In this document: positions 17,756-26,521 of the stretch, piece after piece
How the letters are laid out: each line of letters begins with the position of its first letter
Numbering within the stretch: position 1 is the stretch's first letter
Origin: Sediminibacterium sp. C3
GTDB lineage: Bacteria > Bacteroidota > Bacteroidia > Chitinophagales > Chitinophagaceae
Reading direction: 5' to 3'
Length of the DNA: 64,000 bases
Assembly: GCF_000508085.1 (NCBI RefSeq)
Contig: NZ_KI669560.1
Coordinates: 62,001 to 126,000, forward strand
Position numbers and translations under genes: made by a program
The notes under the pieces: model-generated
What the model was told of the DNA's origin: nothing
Databases searched by the model: none
Seen by the model: only the letters and a program-made list of their open reading frames with translations

Positions 17756-19168
17756 ATGTTTATTAAGCAATTATACACTGGTTGTATCAGCGAAGCTGCG
17801 TACTATATTGAAAGCAATGGAGTAGCGGCAGTTATTGATCCTTTAAGGGATATTGAGCAATACATTGAACTGGCCAACGAAAGAAAAGCCAGCATCCGGT
17901 ATATTTTTGAAACACATTTTCATGCAGATTTTGTGAGCGGTCATATTGATCTTGCTGCCGCAACAGGTGCTACTATTGTGTATGGTCCAAACACGGTTAC
18001 CAAATATCCGGTTCATGTAGCAAGGGATGGCGAAGTTTTTAAACTTGGCAACCTAAGCTTTGAAGTACTGCATACACCGGGTCACACTTTGGAGAGCAGT
18101 TGTTATTTGTTGAAAGACGAAACAGGGAAAGATATTGCAATATTTACCGGAGACACTTTGTTTGTAGGAGATGTGGGCAGGCCCGATTTGGCACAGAAAG
18201 CCAATGAAATTTCAATGGAAGATCTGGCAGGTATGTTATATGAAAGCCTGCAGTCTAAAATTATGCCCCTGGCGGATGAAGTGGTTGTTTACCCGGCACA
18301 TGGGGCAGGCAGCAGCTGTGGCAAAAGTTTGGGAGCAGAAACGCATAGCACCATTGGTATTCAGAAAGCAAGCAACTATGCTTTACAGGCTGAAAGCAAA
18401 GATGCTTTTATAAAAGCAGTTACGGAAGGATTGGGAACGCCTCCTCCTTATTTCCCCATCAACGCAAGCATTAACCGCGAAGGGTATAGCAGCCTGGACT
18501 CCTTAATCAATAAAGGTCTGCAACCTTTAACCGTTGCGGAATTTAAAGCGCAGATCAACGACAATACCCTTATTCTGGACAGCAGAAATCCTGCTGATTT
18601 TACAATGGGGTTTGTTCCGGGATCCATCAATATTGGTTTGAATGGAAGATATGCGGAATGGGCAGGCACCCTGCTTTCTTTTGAAGAACCAATACTAATT
18701 GTTGCTGAGCCAGGCAAAGAAAAAGAATCCCTGATTAGATTAAGCAGGGTTGGATTTGACAAAATTGTCGGTTATTTATCCGGTGGATTTGCAGCCTGGC
18801 AGGAAGCAGGAGAGCCCATCGACATGATTATTGATGTGGAGGCAGATGAGCTGGCTATGGATATGCCATTTGACGATAACCTCGTGATTGTAGATGTAAG
18901 AAGGGAAACAGAGTATGACAACGAACATGTAAAAGAGGCCCTTAATATTCCATTGGACCAATTGAATGATCCGGGAAGCATGGCCAACCTGGAAGAGCAA
19001 TACAATATTTACATTCATTGTGCCGGCGGCTACAGAAGTGTTATTGCGGCATCCATGATTAAGCGTCAGGGCATTCACAATATCCGAAATGTAGTTGGCG
19101 GATTTGATGCCATTAAACAATTGCCTGGCAAATTCAAATTTGAGAAAACGGAAGCAGCATTGAACTAA
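17756..19168 (+). CDS. MBL-fold hydrolase fused to two rhodanese domains (persulfide dioxygenase-like)
   Basis: This 470-residue protein has an ETHE1-like metallo-beta-lactamase domain (1-240), with 'THFHADFVSGH' (metal ligands), 'HTPGHTLESSCY', 'FTGDTLFVGDVGRPD' and 'VYPAHGAGSSCG'. Two rhodanese domains follow, at about 265-355 and 370-465. The first has no Cys in its active loop ('VAEPGKEKES'). The second keeps it ('IHCAGGYRSV'). Such proteins oxidise glutathione or coenzyme persulfides to sulfite and may transfer sulfane sulfur. With the ArsR gene just upstream it forms a likely sulfide-detoxification unit. The end lies 14 nt from the convergent acyltransferase gene. Confidence 0.92.
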   Translation: MFIKQLYTGCISEAAYYIESNGVAAVIDPLRDIEQYIELANERKASIRYIFETHFHADFVSGHIDLAAATGATIVYGPNTVTKYPVHVARDGEVFKLGNLSFEVLHTPGHTLESSCYLLKDETGKDIAIFTGDTLFVGDVGRPDLAQKANEISMEDLAGMLYESLQSKIMPLADEVVVYPAHGAGSSCGKSLGAETHSTIGIQKASNYALQAESKDAFIKAVTEGLGTPPPYFPINASINREGYSSLDSLINKGLQPLTVAEFKAQINDNTLILDSRNPADFTMGFVPGSINIGLNGRYAEWAGTLLSFEEPILIVAEPGKEKESLIRLSRVGFDKIVGYLSGGFAAWQEAGEPIDMIIDVEADELAMDMPFDDNLVIVDVRRETEYDNEHVKEALNIPLDQLNDPGSMANLEEQYNIYIHCAGGYRSVIAASMIKRQGIHNIRNVVGGFDAIKQLPGKFKFEKTEAALN

Positions 19169-19182
19169 AAATCGCTGGTATT

Positions 19183-20079
19183 TTATACATCCGGAGTTTC
19201 CACTAATAAATGTGCATGCTTTACAGCATCGTAGGTAAATTTCCATCTGCGATGGCTCCATAAATAATTGGCCGGCTTTAGTCTTATGGCGGCTTCTACT
19301 TTTTGGGCAAAGATCCGGGTTAGTTCTCCATCTTTAAAACTGCGCGGCTCCTGTGTTATCAGTTCAAAGTGAATCTGATAATGTCCGCGTTTAACTTTAT
19401 AGAAATGACAAAACACTACATGGGTATCCTTCATTTTAGCCCCCTTCTCCGGACCTGGAATAAAAGGAGTTAATCGGTTGAAGAAAGGAACCCAATGGGC
19501 TTTCAGATCACTGGGCGGATTCTGGTCTGCTGCCAGACCCAACGCATATCGATCCTTTACATAATGATGAAATTGATTTTTAAAATGTTTGGTTGGAATT
19601 AATATGGTACCGTTAATGGCACGCATATCATAAAGAATCCTGTCCATGGTTTTATTAGACATTGGCTGATACACACCAACAAATGGAAATTTACTATGGA
19701 GGGGTAACCAACGATTCAGGTACTCCCAGTTAAAAAAATGTCCGGCCATCAGCTGTACATTCTTTCCGGAATCATACAAGGCATTCAGCACTTCAATATT
19801 CGCACCCATTCTTTTATTCAGTGTGCGATTACTGATGGATATCATTTTAATGGTTTCAACAATGGTATCAATAAAATTGTGGTAAAAATCCTTTGCAATT
19901 CTTTCTCTTTCCTTATCCGATTTTTCGGGAAATGCAATCTGCAAATTGTGAAAGACTACTTTTTTTCTATATCCCAATAAGTAATAAACAAACAGATACA
20001 AACCATCAGCAATCAGGTACATCAGCCACCATGGCAACAATGACAAAAGATAGAATAAAGGATATATAATATAATACAT
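19183..20079 (-). CDS. LpxL/HtrB-family lipid A acyltransferase
   Basis: The 298-residue protein has an N-terminal membrane helix and the family blocks 'MAGHFFNWEYLNRWLPL' (catalytic HxxxxxE variant, His117/Glu122 region), 'GVYQPMSNKTMDRILYDM' and 'ALGLAADQNPPSD'. It also has the C-terminal 'PANYLWSHRRWK' block. It should add a secondary acyl chain to lipid A in the inner membrane. It is the last gene of a long minus-strand run and starts 3 nt after the nadB stop. Bacteroidota usually have one such enzyme; the acyl donor cannot be told. Confidence 0.9.
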   Translation of the reverse strand: MYYIIYPLFYLLSLLPWWLMYLIADGLYLFVYYLLGYRKKVVFHNLQIAFPEKSDKERERIAKDFYHNFIDTIVETIKMISISNRTLNKRMGANIEVLNALYDSGKNVQLMAGHFFNWEYLNRWLPLHSKFPFVGVYQPMSNKTMDRILYDMRAINGTILIPTKHFKNQFHHYVKDRYALGLAADQNPPSDLKAHWVPFFNRLTPFIPGPEKGAKMKDTHVVFCHFYKVKRGHYQIHFELITQEPRSFKDGELTRIFAQKVEAAIRLKPANYLWSHRRWKFTYDAVKHAHLLVETPDV

Positions 20080-20082
20080 GTA

Positions 20083-21681
20083 TCAGAGAATAATATTCTG
20101 TAAAATAGCACTCTTTTCCTGATGATCGGTATTGTAGTGCAATCCCCTGCTCTCTTTACGGAACTGTGCGCCTTTTACAATCAGGTATCCTACAGTAATT
20201 AAATTTCTCAACTCACATAGCTGTGGCGATACTTTGGTAGACCGATACAACTGTTCTGTTTCTTCAAACAAAAGATCCAGTCTTTTCATGGCACGACTGA
20301 GTCGCACATCGGTTCTTACAATCCCCACATAATCACTCATAATTTGTTGAAGCTCTTTCAGGCTCTGCGTAATCAGAATCATTTCTCTCGGCTCAGCTGT
20401 ACCCAATGCATTCCAATCCGGAAGTTGATTCATAAATGGCAACTGTTCAATTTTTTCACAGGAATCAATAAAACAGCGATGCCCGAATACCATCGCTTCC
20501 AGCAAACTATTACTGGCCAGGCGATTGGCTCCATGCAAACCAGTGCTGGCGCACTCCCCACAGGCATATAAATTACGGATAGAGGTTCTGCCCCATTCGT
20601 CGGTTTTAATCCCCCCACAACTATAATGAGCAGCAGGAGCAACTGGAATCATTTGTTGCATTACATCTATACCAATCGACAAACACTTCTGATAAATATT
20701 CGGAAAATGATGAATAAATTTTTCTTTATCCATATGTCTGCAATCAAGGTAAACATACTCTGTACCCGTTCGCTTCATTTCATTGTCTATAGCACGTGCT
20801 ACTATATCGCGGGGAGCCAAATCCTTTCTGGAATCGTATTTTTCCATGAAAGCCTCGCCCGATTTATTTCTCAGAATACCCCCATCCCCTCTTACTGCTT
20901 CTGTAATTAAAAAAGAAGGAGATATTCCCGGCTCATACAATGCTGTTGGATGGAACTGAATGAACTCCATATTCTCTATCTTGCCCTTGGCTCTGTACAC
21001 CATCGCAACTCCATCACCGGTTGCAATTTTAGGATTGGTAGTTGTGCGATAAGCCTGCCCACAACCACCAGTAGCAAGGAGCACAATTTTGGCAACTATT
21101 TTTTCAATCTGATTGCGTTGTAAATTCAATACATACACCCCATAACAGGTAATATCCAACGTAGACTTTGTTACCAGGTACCCCAGGTGATGCTGTGTTA
21201 TGAGATCAACAACAAAACAATGATTCAGCAACTCAATATTCGGCAGTGAAGCCAATTGAGAAAGTAATGCTCTCTCCATTTCCATACCCGTTACATCTTT
21301 GTGATGCAATATTCGGTTTTCACTATGGCCACCTTCTTTTCCTAAACTATAAATACCCGCTTCATCTTTATCAAAAGCGGCACCATACTCTATAATTTCT
21401 CTGATTCTTTCCGGACCTTCCTTTACTACAATCTCAACAATCTCTTCATTACACAATCCATCTCCTGCAATCAATGTGTCTTCAATATGTTTACTGAAAC
21501 TATCTCTTGTTTCGTCCCAAACACCGGCAATGCCACCCTGAGCATATTTGGTATTGGTTTCATCCGTCTGCGTTTTGGTAATGACAGTAATGGTTTTCTC
21601 CGGAAATTTTTGCGCAACTTTTAAGGCATACGTCAGCCCGGCAATACCGGATCCTATTACCAAAAAATCAGTTTGTATCAT
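20083..21681 (-). CDS. nadB: L-aspartate oxidase NadB
   Basis: The 532-residue FAD enzyme starts 'MIQTDFLVIGSGIAGLTYAL' with the FAD-binding GxGxxG loop. It contains 'NTKYAQGGIAGVWDE', 'ATGGCGQAYRTTTNP', 'MEFIQFHPTAL', 'HYSCGGIKTDEWGRTS' and 'CGECASTGLHGANRLASNSLLEA'. It oxidises L-aspartate to iminoaspartate, the first step of NAD synthesis, which NadA then uses. The ATG at 21681 is preferred over an in-frame GTG further upstream. It lies 20 nt after ispG. nadA and nadC are not in the window. Confidence 0.96.
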   Translation of the reverse strand: MIQTDFLVIGSGIAGLTYALKVAQKFPEKTITVITKTQTDETNTKYAQGGIAGVWDETRDSFSKHIEDTLIAGDGLCNEEIVEIVVKEGPERIREIIEYGAAFDKDEAGIYSLGKEGGHSENRILHHKDVTGMEMERALLSQLASLPNIELLNHCFVVDLITQHHLGYLVTKSTLDITCYGVYVLNLQRNQIEKIVAKIVLLATGGCGQAYRTTTNPKIATGDGVAMVYRAKGKIENMEFIQFHPTALYEPGISPSFLITEAVRGDGGILRNKSGEAFMEKYDSRKDLAPRDIVARAIDNEMKRTGTEYVYLDCRHMDKEKFIHHFPNIYQKCLSIGIDVMQQMIPVAPAAHYSCGGIKTDEWGRTSIRNLYACGECASTGLHGANRLASNSLLEAMVFGHRCFIDSCEKIEQLPFMNQLPDWNALGTAEPREMILITQSLKELQQIMSDYVGIVRTDVRLSRAMKRLDLLFEETEQLYRSTKVSPQLCELRNLITVGYLIVKGAQFRKESRGLHYNTDHQEKSAILQNIIL

Positions 21682-21701
21682 ACCCTTGATTGATTGCTGC
21701 A

Positions 21702-23720
21702 CTATGCTGGTTCTACCCAGGCATCGTGTTCTTTTAGCAAATTGATTAATTCTGTTACGGCAATTTCACTATCAATATTGCGCTTCATGATGTCTTTGCC
21801 TTTGTACAAAGTAATTTTGCCTACCCCACTCCCTACATATCCAAAATCCGCATCCGCCATTTCGCCAGGGCCATTCACAATACATCCCATGATGGCTATT
21901 TTAACCCCTTTCAGGTGATTGGTAACTTTTCTGATTTTAGCCGTTGTTTCCTGCAAATCAAACAGGGTTCTTCCACAACTGGGGCAACTGATGTATTCCG
22001 TTTTGGAAATTCTTGTTCTGCTGGCTTGCAGAATACTGAAGGCAGAGGAATTAATAAACTGCTCTACCGAAGTATTGCTCAGATAATTTCTTCCTGAGGT
22101 AGAAAGTCCTTCCTTTTGCTGAAGTGCATAGCTGTCTGCATGCATACCTAAACAAATTCCATCTCCAAAACCATCCAATAACAAAGAACCTGTTTCTGTA
22201 GCAAAATGAATCAGGTGTTCGTCCACTGTATTCCAGTTACTGTCGGTTATTAATACAACCGGATTCTGAATATTTTGCACCATGAGTTCCATCATCATTC
22301 TTCTTACAGATTGTACAGCATTGCCATTGGTACTACTTAAACAAAGCACAACCGACTTGTCGTTAGCAAAATCTGTTAAGAAACTATAATCATTGATAGG
22401 TGTGGCATCATTAAAACAATCAATCATCACAAAATTAATTCCCTCACTTTTGGCTGAAGCACTTGCGAAGCCTGCTCTGTCGAATATGGGGAAATAGCTT
22501 TTTTTATCTTCTGTCTGTGCGTAGGTTGCCGGATAAACAATCACTTTTAATGTTCCGGGCAAAGCAAAACTGAGCAGCTGATGTCCGGTAAAAATATAAT
22601 CCGCAGCCGCATCCCCAATGGCCCATTTGTCGGTTACCGGATCGTACTGATATCCAATTGCCTGAAGATGTTCCGGGGTAATATTTTCAACCTTACTGAA
22701 GTCAGCAATAACAACAGGCACTTGATTTCCGCCTATATTATTAACTGCAAAAGTTTTTCTTCGGGTGTAATGAAAAGGGTCATAAGGCAACTTATCAATC
22801 ACGGGTACATTGCCTGTTGTTATACCCTTTCTATTGGTATAATCGTAGCGCTTCACCAGATCGCGGCAAACAGGAATTTCCAGTTCAGGATCTTCGGTAA
22901 GGCTAACACGAATGGTATCTCCAATTCCATCTTCCAGCAAGGTTCCAATACCCGCAGCACTCTTTACTCTGCCGTCTTCCCCATCCCCTGCTTCGGTTAC
23001 ACCTAAATGCAAAGGATAACATTCCCCAAATTCGGATTGCATTTGCTGTATCAGCAAACGATAAGCCTGCACCATTACCTGAGGATTACTGGCTTTCATG
23101 CTCAGGATAATATTATGATAGTCTTCCGAACGGGCAATTCTTAAAAACTCCATGGCACTTTCTACCATCCCAATAGGCGTATCTCCATAGCGGCTCATGA
23201 TTCTGTCGCTAAGTGATCCGTGGTTGGTACCAATACGCATGGCTGTTCCATGCTCTTTACAGATTTTTACCAATGGAGTAAATCGCTCACGGATGCGTTC
23301 AATTTCTTCCAGGTATTCAGCATCGGTATAATCAATCTGTTCAAACTTTTTCTTGTCTACATAATTGCCCGGATTCACCCTTACTTTTTCTACAATTCTC
23401 GCGGCAATCTCAGCAGCATTGGGCGTAAAATGAATATCGGCAACCAATGGGGTATTGTACCCTCTTTTGCGTAATTCATTTTTTATATTCAGCAGGTTCT
23501 CTGCTTCTTTTTTGGAGGGAGCGGTAATTCTTACCAGTTCTGCACCTGCTTCTATGCAACGGATGGTTTGCTCAACTGTAGCCATGGTATCCATGGTATC
23601 GGTGGTTGTCATTGTCTGTACCCGAATCGGGTGACCATTACCCAGCAATAAATCCCCGATTTTAACTTCACGGGTTATCAGCCTCTTGTATTGTGTAAGT
23701 GAATGGCAGTACTGTTGCAT
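21702..23720 (-). CDS. ispG: 4-hydroxy-3-methylbut-2-enyl-diphosphate synthase IspG (long form)
   Basis: The 672-residue enzyme is the long, three-domain form known from Bacteroidota, Chlamydiae and plants. The TIM barrel holds 'VQTMTTTDTMDTMATVEQTI', 'PLVADIHFTPNAAEIAA' and 'RVNPGNYVDKKKF'. A large middle insert (about 300-540) follows, then the [4Fe-4S] domain with 'YISCPSCGRTLFDLQ' and 'IMGCIVNGPGEMADADFGYVG'. It makes HMBPP in the MEP isoprenoid pathway. Unusually placed between a beta-lactamase-like gene and nadB, with spacers of 15 and 20 nt, it fits a housekeeping operon. The start is clear, since the 'TREVKIGDLLLGNGHPIRVQ' family N-terminus follows. Confidence 0.96.
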   Translation of the reverse strand: MQQYCHSLTQYKRLITREVKIGDLLLGNGHPIRVQTMTTTDTMDTMATVEQTIRCIEAGAELVRITAPSKKEAENLLNIKNELRKRGYNTPLVADIHFTPNAAEIAARIVEKVRVNPGNYVDKKKFEQIDYTDAEYLEEIERIRERFTPLVKICKEHGTAMRIGTNHGSLSDRIMSRYGDTPIGMVESAMEFLRIARSEDYHNIILSMKASNPQVMVQAYRLLIQQMQSEFGECYPLHLGVTEAGDGEDGRVKSAAGIGTLLEDGIGDTIRVSLTEDPELEIPVCRDLVKRYDYTNRKGITTGNVPVIDKLPYDPFHYTRRKTFAVNNIGGNQVPVVIADFSKVENITPEHLQAIGYQYDPVTDKWAIGDAAADYIFTGHQLLSFALPGTLKVIVYPATYAQTEDKKSYFPIFDRAGFASASAKSEGINFVMIDCFNDATPINDYSFLTDFANDKSVVLCLSSTNGNAVQSVRRMMMELMVQNIQNPVVLITDSNWNTVDEHLIHFATETGSLLLDGFGDGICLGMHADSYALQQKEGLSTSGRNYLSNTSVEQFINSSAFSILQASRTRISKTEYISCPSCGRTLFDLQETTAKIRKVTNHLKGVKIAIMGCIVNGPGEMADADFGYVGSGVGKITLYKGKDIMKRNIDSEIAVTELINLLKEHDAWVEPA

Positions 23721-23735
23721 AAAATATCGTTCGGT

Positions 23736-24512
23736 TTATCTTTTGCCCTCAAAGAAACCCTGATTCGCTAAAATTTTTCTAAGCAAATCTTTAGATATTC
23801 CGGTCATCTGGGTATTTGAAGGGCCTTCCAGGTTCAAAACAAAGAAATAAGGGTGTTTGTTCTCTTCAATCCAGCCCGCCACCCAGGCCAGCTGCTTTCC
23901 ATTTTCAAGAATGGTCAATCCATCCTTATAGCTCAACTGATAATTGGCATTGGATTCCTGTAACATCATTTTTCTTACAATCTCATGGGTCCTCTTTTGA
24001 AAAGGCAACTGATTAAAAAACAATTTCTTTACCAGACCCAGCTGTTCATCCGCAGTTAGTTTAAGGGTATTGTTCAGCCAGAAACTATCTATTGACTTAC
24101 CCATCTGATGATTCCCATAAGACAGGCTATCCAACCAGAATTGAAGGGTATCTTTTCCCATTCTTCTGGCTACTTCCTGATAATAAGGAACAACAGATTG
24201 TTTAAATGCGGTTTCCATAGAAACAGCCGAATCCAGCTGAATGGTCATGTTTTCATCTGAAACCACACCTGTTTCCAAAGCAATCAAAGAATGTACAATA
24301 TTGAAAGTTCCAGCCGGAGAATACGCTGAATCTTTGTATCTGTTTAAATTGTAAATGACAAAATCTCCTGTGCCATTATTAAACAAGGAAAAGCTTCCTT
24401 TTACACCGGCAGAATCAAAGTACTTACCCAATTCATTGTTTACCTGAACATTATTCGGGGAGCAGGCATTTAAAAGAAAAGCTGCTACAATTGCACCAAT
24501 AAAATATCTCAT
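23736..24512 (-). CDS. Class D beta-lactamase-like lipoprotein lacking catalytic Ser and Lys
   Basis: The 258-residue protein has a lipoprotein signal (lipobox 'LLNAC' near residue 17) and the fold landmarks of OXA-type beta-lactamases. The nucleophile motif Ser-Thr-Phe-Lys reads Gly68-Thr-Phe-Asn71 in 'YSPAGTFNIVHSLIALE'. The S-x-V motif is kept ('QSVVPYYQEVARRMG', 106-108), as is 'YGN' (132-134). The Lys-Thr-Gly box reads Lys-Asp-Gly (197-199), and the end is OXA-like ('GKQLAWVAGWIEEN'). Without the serine nucleophile and the carbamylated lysine it cannot hydrolyse beta-lactams in the known way. It may bind peptidoglycan peptides or have a structural role. The gene is intact and sits 11-15 nt from its neighbours. 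Confidence 0.82.
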   Translation of the reverse strand: MRYFIGAIVAAFLLNACSPNNVQVNNELGKYFDSAGVKGSFSLFNNGTGDFVIYNLNRYKDSAYSPAGTFNIVHSLIALETGVVSDENMTIQLDSAVSMETAFKQSVVPYYQEVARRMGKDTLQFWLDSLSYGNHQMGKSIDSFWLNNTLKLTADEQLGLVKKLFFNQLPFQKRTHEIVRKMMLQESNANYQLSYKDGLTILENGKQLAWVAGWIEENKHPYFFVLNLEGPSNTQMTGISKDLLRKILANQGFFEGKR

Positions 24513-24523
24513 TCTTGTTAGTA

Positions 24524-25711
24524 TTATTTAATTACACCCAGCTCTTTCCCAACTTTGGTAAAAGCTGCAATGGCTTTGTCCAGGTGCTCCTGTTCATGTG
24601 CCGCACTTAACTGAACCCTGATTCTGGCTAGTCCTTTGGCCACTACAGGATAAAAGAAACCAATCACATACACGCCTTCATCCAATAATTTAGCTGCGAA
24701 ATTTTGTGCCACTACTGCATCGTATAACATGATCGGAACAATCGGATGATCACCTGGCTTGATATCAAAACCTGCTTCCGTCATTTTGGTTCTGAAATAT
24801 TGGGTATTGTATTCCAGTTTATCTCTTAAGGTAGTAGCAGAAGTAAGCATATCCAGCACTGCAATGGAAGCCCCTACAATACTGGGCGCAACTGTGTTGG
24901 AGAAAAGATAAGGACGGCTCCGCTGACGAAGCATTTCAATGATTTCCTTTCTGCCAGAGGTAAATCCTCCGCTGGCTCCACCCAATGCCTTACCTAAAGT
25001 GCCAGTAATAATATCAATTCTTCCCATTACTCCTCTGTATTCATGGGTCCCTCTTCCTGTTTTACCAAGGAAACCAGAGGAATGACATTCATCTATCATT
25101 ACTATAGCGTCATACTGATCAGCAAGGTCACAGATTTTATCTAACTGGGCAATGGTACCATCCATACTGAAAGAACCATCGGTAACAATGATTCGGCTTC
25201 TGCAACTCGCAGATTCTTTAAGTCTGGCTTCCAGATCTTCCATATTACTGTGCTCATAGCGAAAACGTTTTGCCTTGCACAAACGAACCCCATCAATGAT
25301 GGATGCATGGTTCAGCGCGTCACTGATAATGGCATCTTCCTCACCAAACAAAGGTTCAAATACGCCCCCATTTGCATCAAAAGCAGCCGCATATAAAATG
25401 GTATCTTCTGTACCCAAAAATTCGGATAGTTTTTTCTCCAGTTCTTTATGAATATCCTGTGTACCGCAAATGAATCGAACACTGCTCATACCATATCCAT
25501 GGGTATCAATGGCTTTGTGTGCAGCTTTAATAACGTCTGGATGAGAAGAAAGGCCTAAATAGTTGTTGGCACAAAAGTTCAATACTTTTTTACCATTAAC
25601 CACAATTTCAGGACCCTGCTCACTGGTAATTACTCTTTCCTTTTTGAAAAGACCAGCCGATTCAATTTCTTTTAACTCTGCAGCTATTCGGGATACAAAT
25701 GCTTCGTTCAT
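24524..25711 (-). CDS. kbl: 2-amino-3-ketobutyrate CoA ligase / glycine C-acetyltransferase
   Basis: The 395-residue PLP enzyme belongs to the alpha-oxoamine synthase family. It has 'NFCANNYLGLSSHPDVI' near the N-terminus, 'GYGMSSVRFICGTQDIHKELE', 'VMIDECHSSGFLGKTGRGT' and 'DIITGTLGKALGGASGGFTSG', where Lys in 'GTLGKALGG' binds PLP. The match to Kbl is closer than to BioF or serine palmitoyltransferase because of the 'SVRFICGTQ' and 'RSRPYLFSNTVAP' blocks. Kbl cleaves 2-amino-3-ketobutyrate to glycine and acetyl-CoA. No tdh gene is nearby. A sphingolipid-synthesis paralogue is an alternative. Confidence 0.9.
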   Translation of the reverse strand: MNEAFVSRIAAELKEIESAGLFKKERVITSEQGPEIVVNGKKVLNFCANNYLGLSSHPDVIKAAHKAIDTHGYGMSSVRFICGTQDIHKELEKKLSEFLGTEDTILYAAAFDANGGVFEPLFGEEDAIISDALNHASIIDGVRLCKAKRFRYEHSNMEDLEARLKESASCRSRIIVTDGSFSMDGTIAQLDKICDLADQYDAIVMIDECHSSGFLGKTGRGTHEYRGVMGRIDIITGTLGKALGGASGGFTSGRKEIIEMLRQRSRPYLFSNTVAPSIVGASIAVLDMLTSATTLRDKLEYNTQYFRTKMTEAGFDIKPGDHPIVPIMLYDAVVAQNFAAKLLDEGVYVIGFFYPVVAKGLARIRVQLSAAHEQEHLDKAIAAFTKVGKELGVIK

Positions 25712-25729
25712 AACCTTGATTTGATATAA

Positions 25730-26479
25730 TTATTTAACCTCCAATAATTCTACTTCAAAAATAAGCAGGGAACCAGGTACAATCTTGTCTCCCTTTTGCT
25801 GATCGCCATAGGCAAGATCAGAAGGGATATAAAACTTCCATTTACTGCCTACAGTCATTAATTGCAATCCTTCCTGCCATCCAAGAATCACATTGCCCAA
25901 TTGGAAACTAATGGGTTCTCCTCTTTCAACAGAACTGTCAAATATTTCTCCATTAATCAACGTGCCGTGATAATGGCATTTTACGGTACTGGATAGTTTA
26001 GGTTTGATAGTATCAGTACCATTTTTAATCACCTCATACTGTAACCCGGAAGGTAGAGTTACCACTCCCGGCTTTTTAGCCATCTGAGCCTGAAAAGCTT
26101 TTCCCGCTGCTTTAGCAACAGCGGCTTTTGCCTCAACCAATTTTTTCTGGTAATCCCCAATACACAGGTCTAAAACCTCATCGGCTATCAGGGTCTTTTT
26201 ACCGCCAAACGCATCTGCCATCCCTTTCTGAAATTGGGCTGCCACCAAAAGATCCAAACCCTGAGCTTTTAAATTCTGGGCAATTCTGAATCCCAGAGCA
26301 TAACTGGCACTATCCGCAACCGACTTAAAAGCAGCAGGAGCTGCTTTACTATTTACCGCTGGTTTCAATGCAGTTTTAGGTTTGTCTGCAGTGGCAGGTG
26401 ATTTGGCAGCAGGTTTTACCTGCGCACTAACAAATTGAGAGAACCCTCCCAACAGAAATACGAATACTATTTTCTTCAT
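25730..26479 (-). CDS. Secreted FKBP-type peptidyl-prolyl isomerase
   Basis: The 249-residue protein begins with a signal peptide ('KKIVFVFLLGGFSQFVSAQ'). An Ala/Lys/Pro-rich linker follows, then an FKBP N-terminal dimerisation domain (about 60-140: 'SYALGFRIAQNLKAQGLDL'). The catalytic FKBP domain (about 150-249) shows 'GTLINGEIFDSSVERG', 'GWQEGLQLMTVGSKWKFYIP' and 'LAYGDQ'. It is a Mip/FkpA-type chaperone of the cell envelope. The ATG at 26479 gives a good signal peptide; an upstream in-frame GTG is rejected. It lies 42 nt downstream of argH. Confidence 0.92.
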   Translation of the reverse strand: MKKIVFVFLLGGFSQFVSAQVKPAAKSPATADKPKTALKPAVNSKAAPAAFKSVADSASYALGFRIAQNLKAQGLDLLVAAQFQKGMADAFGGKKTLIADEVLDLCIGDYQKKLVEAKAAVAKAAGKAFQAQMAKKPGVVTLPSGLQYEVIKNGTDTIKPKLSSTVKCHYHGTLINGEIFDSSVERGEPISFQLGNVILGWQEGLQLMTVGSKWKFYIPSDLAYGDQQKGDKIVPGSLLIFEVELLEVK

Positions 26480-26521
26480 TTGATTGATTATAAAAACTGA
26501 TAATTTGAATCGGGGCACAAG

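Noticed and set aside
24524..25711. Serine palmitoyltransferase instead of Kbl
   Set aside because: The conserved blocks fit glycine C-acetyltransferase better, though a sphingolipid role cannot be fully excluded.
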